This document shows, piece by piece, positions 61,536 to 64,000 of a stretch of 64,000 nucleotides of DNA. Every line of letters starts with the position of its first letter. Within the stretch, counting starts at the first letter, position 1. The stretch spans positions 7,612,242 through 7,676,241 of the forward strand of contig OX328097.1 in NCBI GenBank assembly GCA_946811185.2. Direction: 5' to 3'. This stretch comes from Hippopus hippopus (lineage: Eukaryota > Mollusca > Bivalvia > Cardiida > Cardiidae). The notes below the pieces were generated by a model. That model was given only the letters and a program-made list of their open reading frames with translations, ran no database searches and had not been told where the DNA came from. A program made the position numbers and the translations under genes.

Positions 61536-62229
61536 AAAACAGATGTCCCCCCCCCTTTTTGGTGTCAGAAGGATTAATATGTCACCAAGGCAATTTCTAA
61601 CTGAACTAATGGTCATTTTTCTGTAATGGTTTTCAAGTTGTAGAGCAGACACGAAATTGTACGTAAAATGAGTATGGAAAATAATCAAAGGGAAATAATT
61701 TTAAAAAATATACAAGCCAGAGTTATGGTTCTTTTGCATGACACTTCGTCTCATGGTGCTTTACAAATGTGTGAAGTTTCATCAAAATATCTCAAAAGGG
61801 TTTTCGAGTTATAGAGCGGACATGATTTTTGAAGGAAAATAATCAAAGGGAAATAACTCGAAAAATATACAAGCCAGAGATATGGTTCTTGTGCATGACA
61901 CTTTGCCTCATGGTGCTGTACAAATGTGTGAAGTTTTATCAAAATATCTTAAAAAGGTTTTCGAGTTATAGAGCGGACACGATTTGTGAAGGAAAATAAT
62001 CGAAGGGAAACAACTCAAAAAATATAAAAGCCAGAGTAATGGTTCTTGTGCATGACACTTCGTCTCATGGTGCTGTACAATTGTGTGAAGTTTTATCAAA
62101 ACATCTTAAAAGGTTTTCGAGTTATAGAGCGGACACGATTTGTGACGGACAGCCAGACAAACAGACAGAGACAGACGGACGCACAGGGAAAAACAATATG
62201 TCTCCCGACCCTGACGGGGGGAGACATAA
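61536..62229. mobile_element. Non-autonomous element with ~157-bp tandem units and terminal hairpin
   Basis: About 3.5 units are marked by CGAGTTATAGAGCGGACA (61805, 61962, 62119) and GGGAAATAACTCGAAAAA. A CAGACAGACGGACGCAC stretch and a hairpin, TGTCTCCCGACC..GGGAGACA, at about 62199-62226 follow. The left end ATGTCCCCCCCCCC resembles the inverted right end. Similar in layout to 1140-2895 and 15174-16291, and it shares the GGGAAATAACTC core with the former. Confidence 0.75.
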
Positions 62230-62763
62230 TTCACTCCATATGAAGTCAAAGCAGTCCCATTTCATACAGATTTCATAAAATATTTAGATAAAATATATCA
62301 CACAAATTCTTGAGCAAGCCATATAAAGCACTTTATAAGGATTACAAATGAATGTTAGAATCTACTAAATAAAGATCTGGATGAGAATGGGCGACTTTTA
62401 TACCAAAATCATTTTCATTGTTGTAGGTACTCACAAGAAAAAATCATCCTAACTTGAATACTGGAATGGACAGCCTTTCATTCTGCAGTTCTAAAGCCAT
62501 TCTAAGTGTTCTTGCTACTTTGGTGAATAACAACAGTTTTTACAAGATAATTTTTCAGACAGAAAAAGAATGGAATTACAGGTATTATCTTGGAGGGCAA
62601 AAAACCTCCAGTAGGTAATTAAATTTTTTGTATACCAAGCATATTATTACTTTTAATGCTTCTCATCAACAGGCTTGTCTAGGTGAAACACTTAAAATAC
62701 CATTCCCACGGTGGAGTTCTTTCCTGGAGTTCTCTATGGCATCTGAAACCATAGTACCTGTAC
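62230..62763. other. Unannotated stretch
   Basis: No supported gene or repeat. Confidence 0.5.
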
Positions 62764-62993
62764 TTAACTCTTTACCAAACAGTGAAATTTTGGACAAAAC
62801 CAAATTGGAAAGCATTTGCAGAGAACAAATTATATGTTGCTAAAATGATTGTTTCTGTCTTTGATAGGATAAAAAACATTGTGAGAAAAGGAGAAAATGC
62901 TGGTGACCAGCATTTTCTTCTTTTCCCACAATGTTTTCAAAAGCACTCTCTTTCAGGGTTGTTAAAAGTCGGGATTGTGCTGTAAAGGGTTAA
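62764..62993 (-). mobile_element. Hairpin MITE family A, full-length
   Basis: TTAACTCTTTACCAAACAGTG start, GTGCTGTAAAGGGTTAA end, TTAA both sides. The hairpin has only three unpaired bases (GTGAGAAAAGG, CTGGTGACCAGC tip). Confidence 0.92.
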
Positions 62994-63069
62994 ACCTTGG
63001 GTAAATTCAACAATAACTACTGGTACCTGATTTTAGACCTGTCCATATTTAAAGCAGCCATATTGAATT

Positions 63070-63390
63070 TAGCACAAATGATAGGCCAAGCCAGTTGCTC
63101 TGTCAGCAACATTATAGGAATTAAAGCCAGAGGATTGCTGGTTCAAATCCACAGCTTTGCCAATTTCCGTCCAAGGATTGAAAACAGTCATGAATTGCAA
63201 CAAGATTCATTCCCCTCTCACTGCTGATCTTGGTTGATTGTTATGTTGGAAAGCAGCTTGTAGCATGGGAAGAAAATTTCGCTAAAATAGTGGTGAAAAG
63301 AAACTTCATGAAAGCATGGATAGCCGCCGCAATATAATTGAAATTATGTGAAAACGGCATTAAATTAAACACACAGAATCAATCCGAAAT
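63070..63390 (+). repeat. tRNA-derived SINE, old copy
   Basis: Matches the SINE at 13930: CAGTTGCTCTGTCAGCAAC (A-box region), CTGGTTCAAATCC (B box), CAACAAGATTCATTCCCCTCTCACTGCTGATC, AGCATGGATAGCCGCCGCAATATAA, AAACGGCATTAAA and an AATC tail remnant. Confidence 0.75.
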
Positions 63391-63557
63391 GATGGAATTT
63401 GTCCTGTAAATGGTAAAAGCGTTGTGGAAAAAGGAAAAAATTGTATTTATCATTAGTTTTTCCTTTTCCAACAATGTTTCAAAAAGTCTTCCCCCAGAGA
63501 GGTACAATCAGTGGATACCTTTGTAGAAAAATTATGGGATTGTTTGGTAAAAGGATA
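63383..63557 (-). mobile_element. Hairpin MITE family A, left end missing
   Basis: Abuts the SINE tail. CCGAAATGATGGAATTTGTC, hairpin GGAAAAAGGAAAAAATTG..TAGTTTTTCCTTTTCC, then GGGATTGTTTGGTAAAAGG. Confidence 0.65.
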
Positions 63558-63820
63558 CAGGCTTGTCCTAATGTACATTTTGCTTTCAAATATTTGTGAT
63601 GACTAAATACACTGCAAATTAGCAAATGTCTCATTCAGCTTGTCGAGTATCAAACAACTACTGACAAAAGATGAAAATAAACTAATAAATTGTGCAATAT
63701 AAATCATTGCATTTTACTAAAAGCCCTCATGCTGTGAATGAAGGATAACAATAATTACCCTCCAGTAACCTGCATAGGAAAACTCAAAGTTTTTCATGAA
63801 ACATAATAACTGCCAAAACC

Positions 63821-64000
63821 TTTTCTTGGGAAGACAAAATGCCCATCAAACTGCTTAAAAATACATCTATGCTCGTTTTCAGCCAGTTTTTATTTTATGA
63901 AATAATAATTTTTCTTGGGAAGACAAAATGCACATCAAACCGCTTAAAGATACATCTGTACTTGTTTTCAGCCAGTTTTTATTTTATGAAATAATAATCA
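63821..64000. repeat. Tandem duplication, period 89 bp, running off the window
   Basis: TTTTCTTGGGAAGACAAAATGC starts at 63821 and again at 63910, with a few substitutions between units. The second unit reaches the window end, so more copies may follow. Confidence 0.85.

Noticed and set aside
3042..62993. Many short ORFs with a recurring G-K-G-E-N-A-G-x-Q-H-F-L-L-F peptide
   Set aside because: This is the translation of the family A hairpin. It appears wherever a copy lies in an open frame, on either strand, and has no start context or conservation as protein.
1..64000. LTR retrotransposon or endogenous virus
   Set aside because: No paired long terminal repeats, primer-binding site, protease or integrase motif was found; the only reverse transcriptase is in the LINE.

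Overview
This window reads as non-coding, AT-rich DNA from an animal genome, most likely a bivalve or related mollusc. That assignment is an inference. It rests on roughly 160-bp tandem arrays with a GGGAAATAACTC core and a terminal hairpin (the architecture of bivalve pearl-type elements), several tRNA-derived SINEs, an I-type LINE and a piggyBac with a spliced intron. I found no convincing host exon. The only proteins I can defend belong to transposable elements.

The dominant feature is a dense population of short TTAA-flanked elements with a hairpin at the centre. Family A (about 190-230 bp, ends CCCTTTACC..GGTAAAGGG, central hairpin with about 33-nt arms and one unpaired base) occurs about 60 times, roughly once per kilobase. 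Families B and C (about 190-215 bp, ends CCCTTA..TAAGGG) share a different hairpin core with each other but have different flanks. Copies lie in both orientations, often share a TTAA with a neighbour, and are sometimes nested. Arm substitutions are often mirrored on both sides of the hairpin.

Region by region: 0.5-7.2 kb holds a SINE fragment, a 160-bp tandem array and family A copies. 7.3-9.7 kb has a foldback element and a decayed PHD-finger transposase end split by a dead Tc1 element with TA duplications. 11-21.9 kb has families A, B and C, SINEs, a second tandem-repeat element and a 992-bp Harbinger-like element (TAA duplications). 22.0-26.56 kb is a complete piggyBac element: 14-bp perfect terminal repeats, TTAA on both sides, and an open two-exon transposase of 559 residues. 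Family A copies have inserted into its intron and 3' region. 26.6-40.5 kb has more family A, B and C copies, three SINEs with clear target duplications, a foldback element and a hAT-like element. 40.58-46.79 kb is a full-length LINE on the minus strand with both ORFs open and a 12-bp perfect target duplication. 46.8-64 kb continues the A/B/C pattern, with a second copy of the hAT-like element, a long isolated hairpin at 61.1 kb and a third tandem-repeat element.

How the parts may work together (inference): the piggyBac transposase is the obvious kind of enzyme to move TTAA-flanked elements, and its terminal repeat matches family A at 11 of 14 positions. The LINE could supply reverse transcriptase, but its TAA-type tail does not clearly match the SINE tails here.
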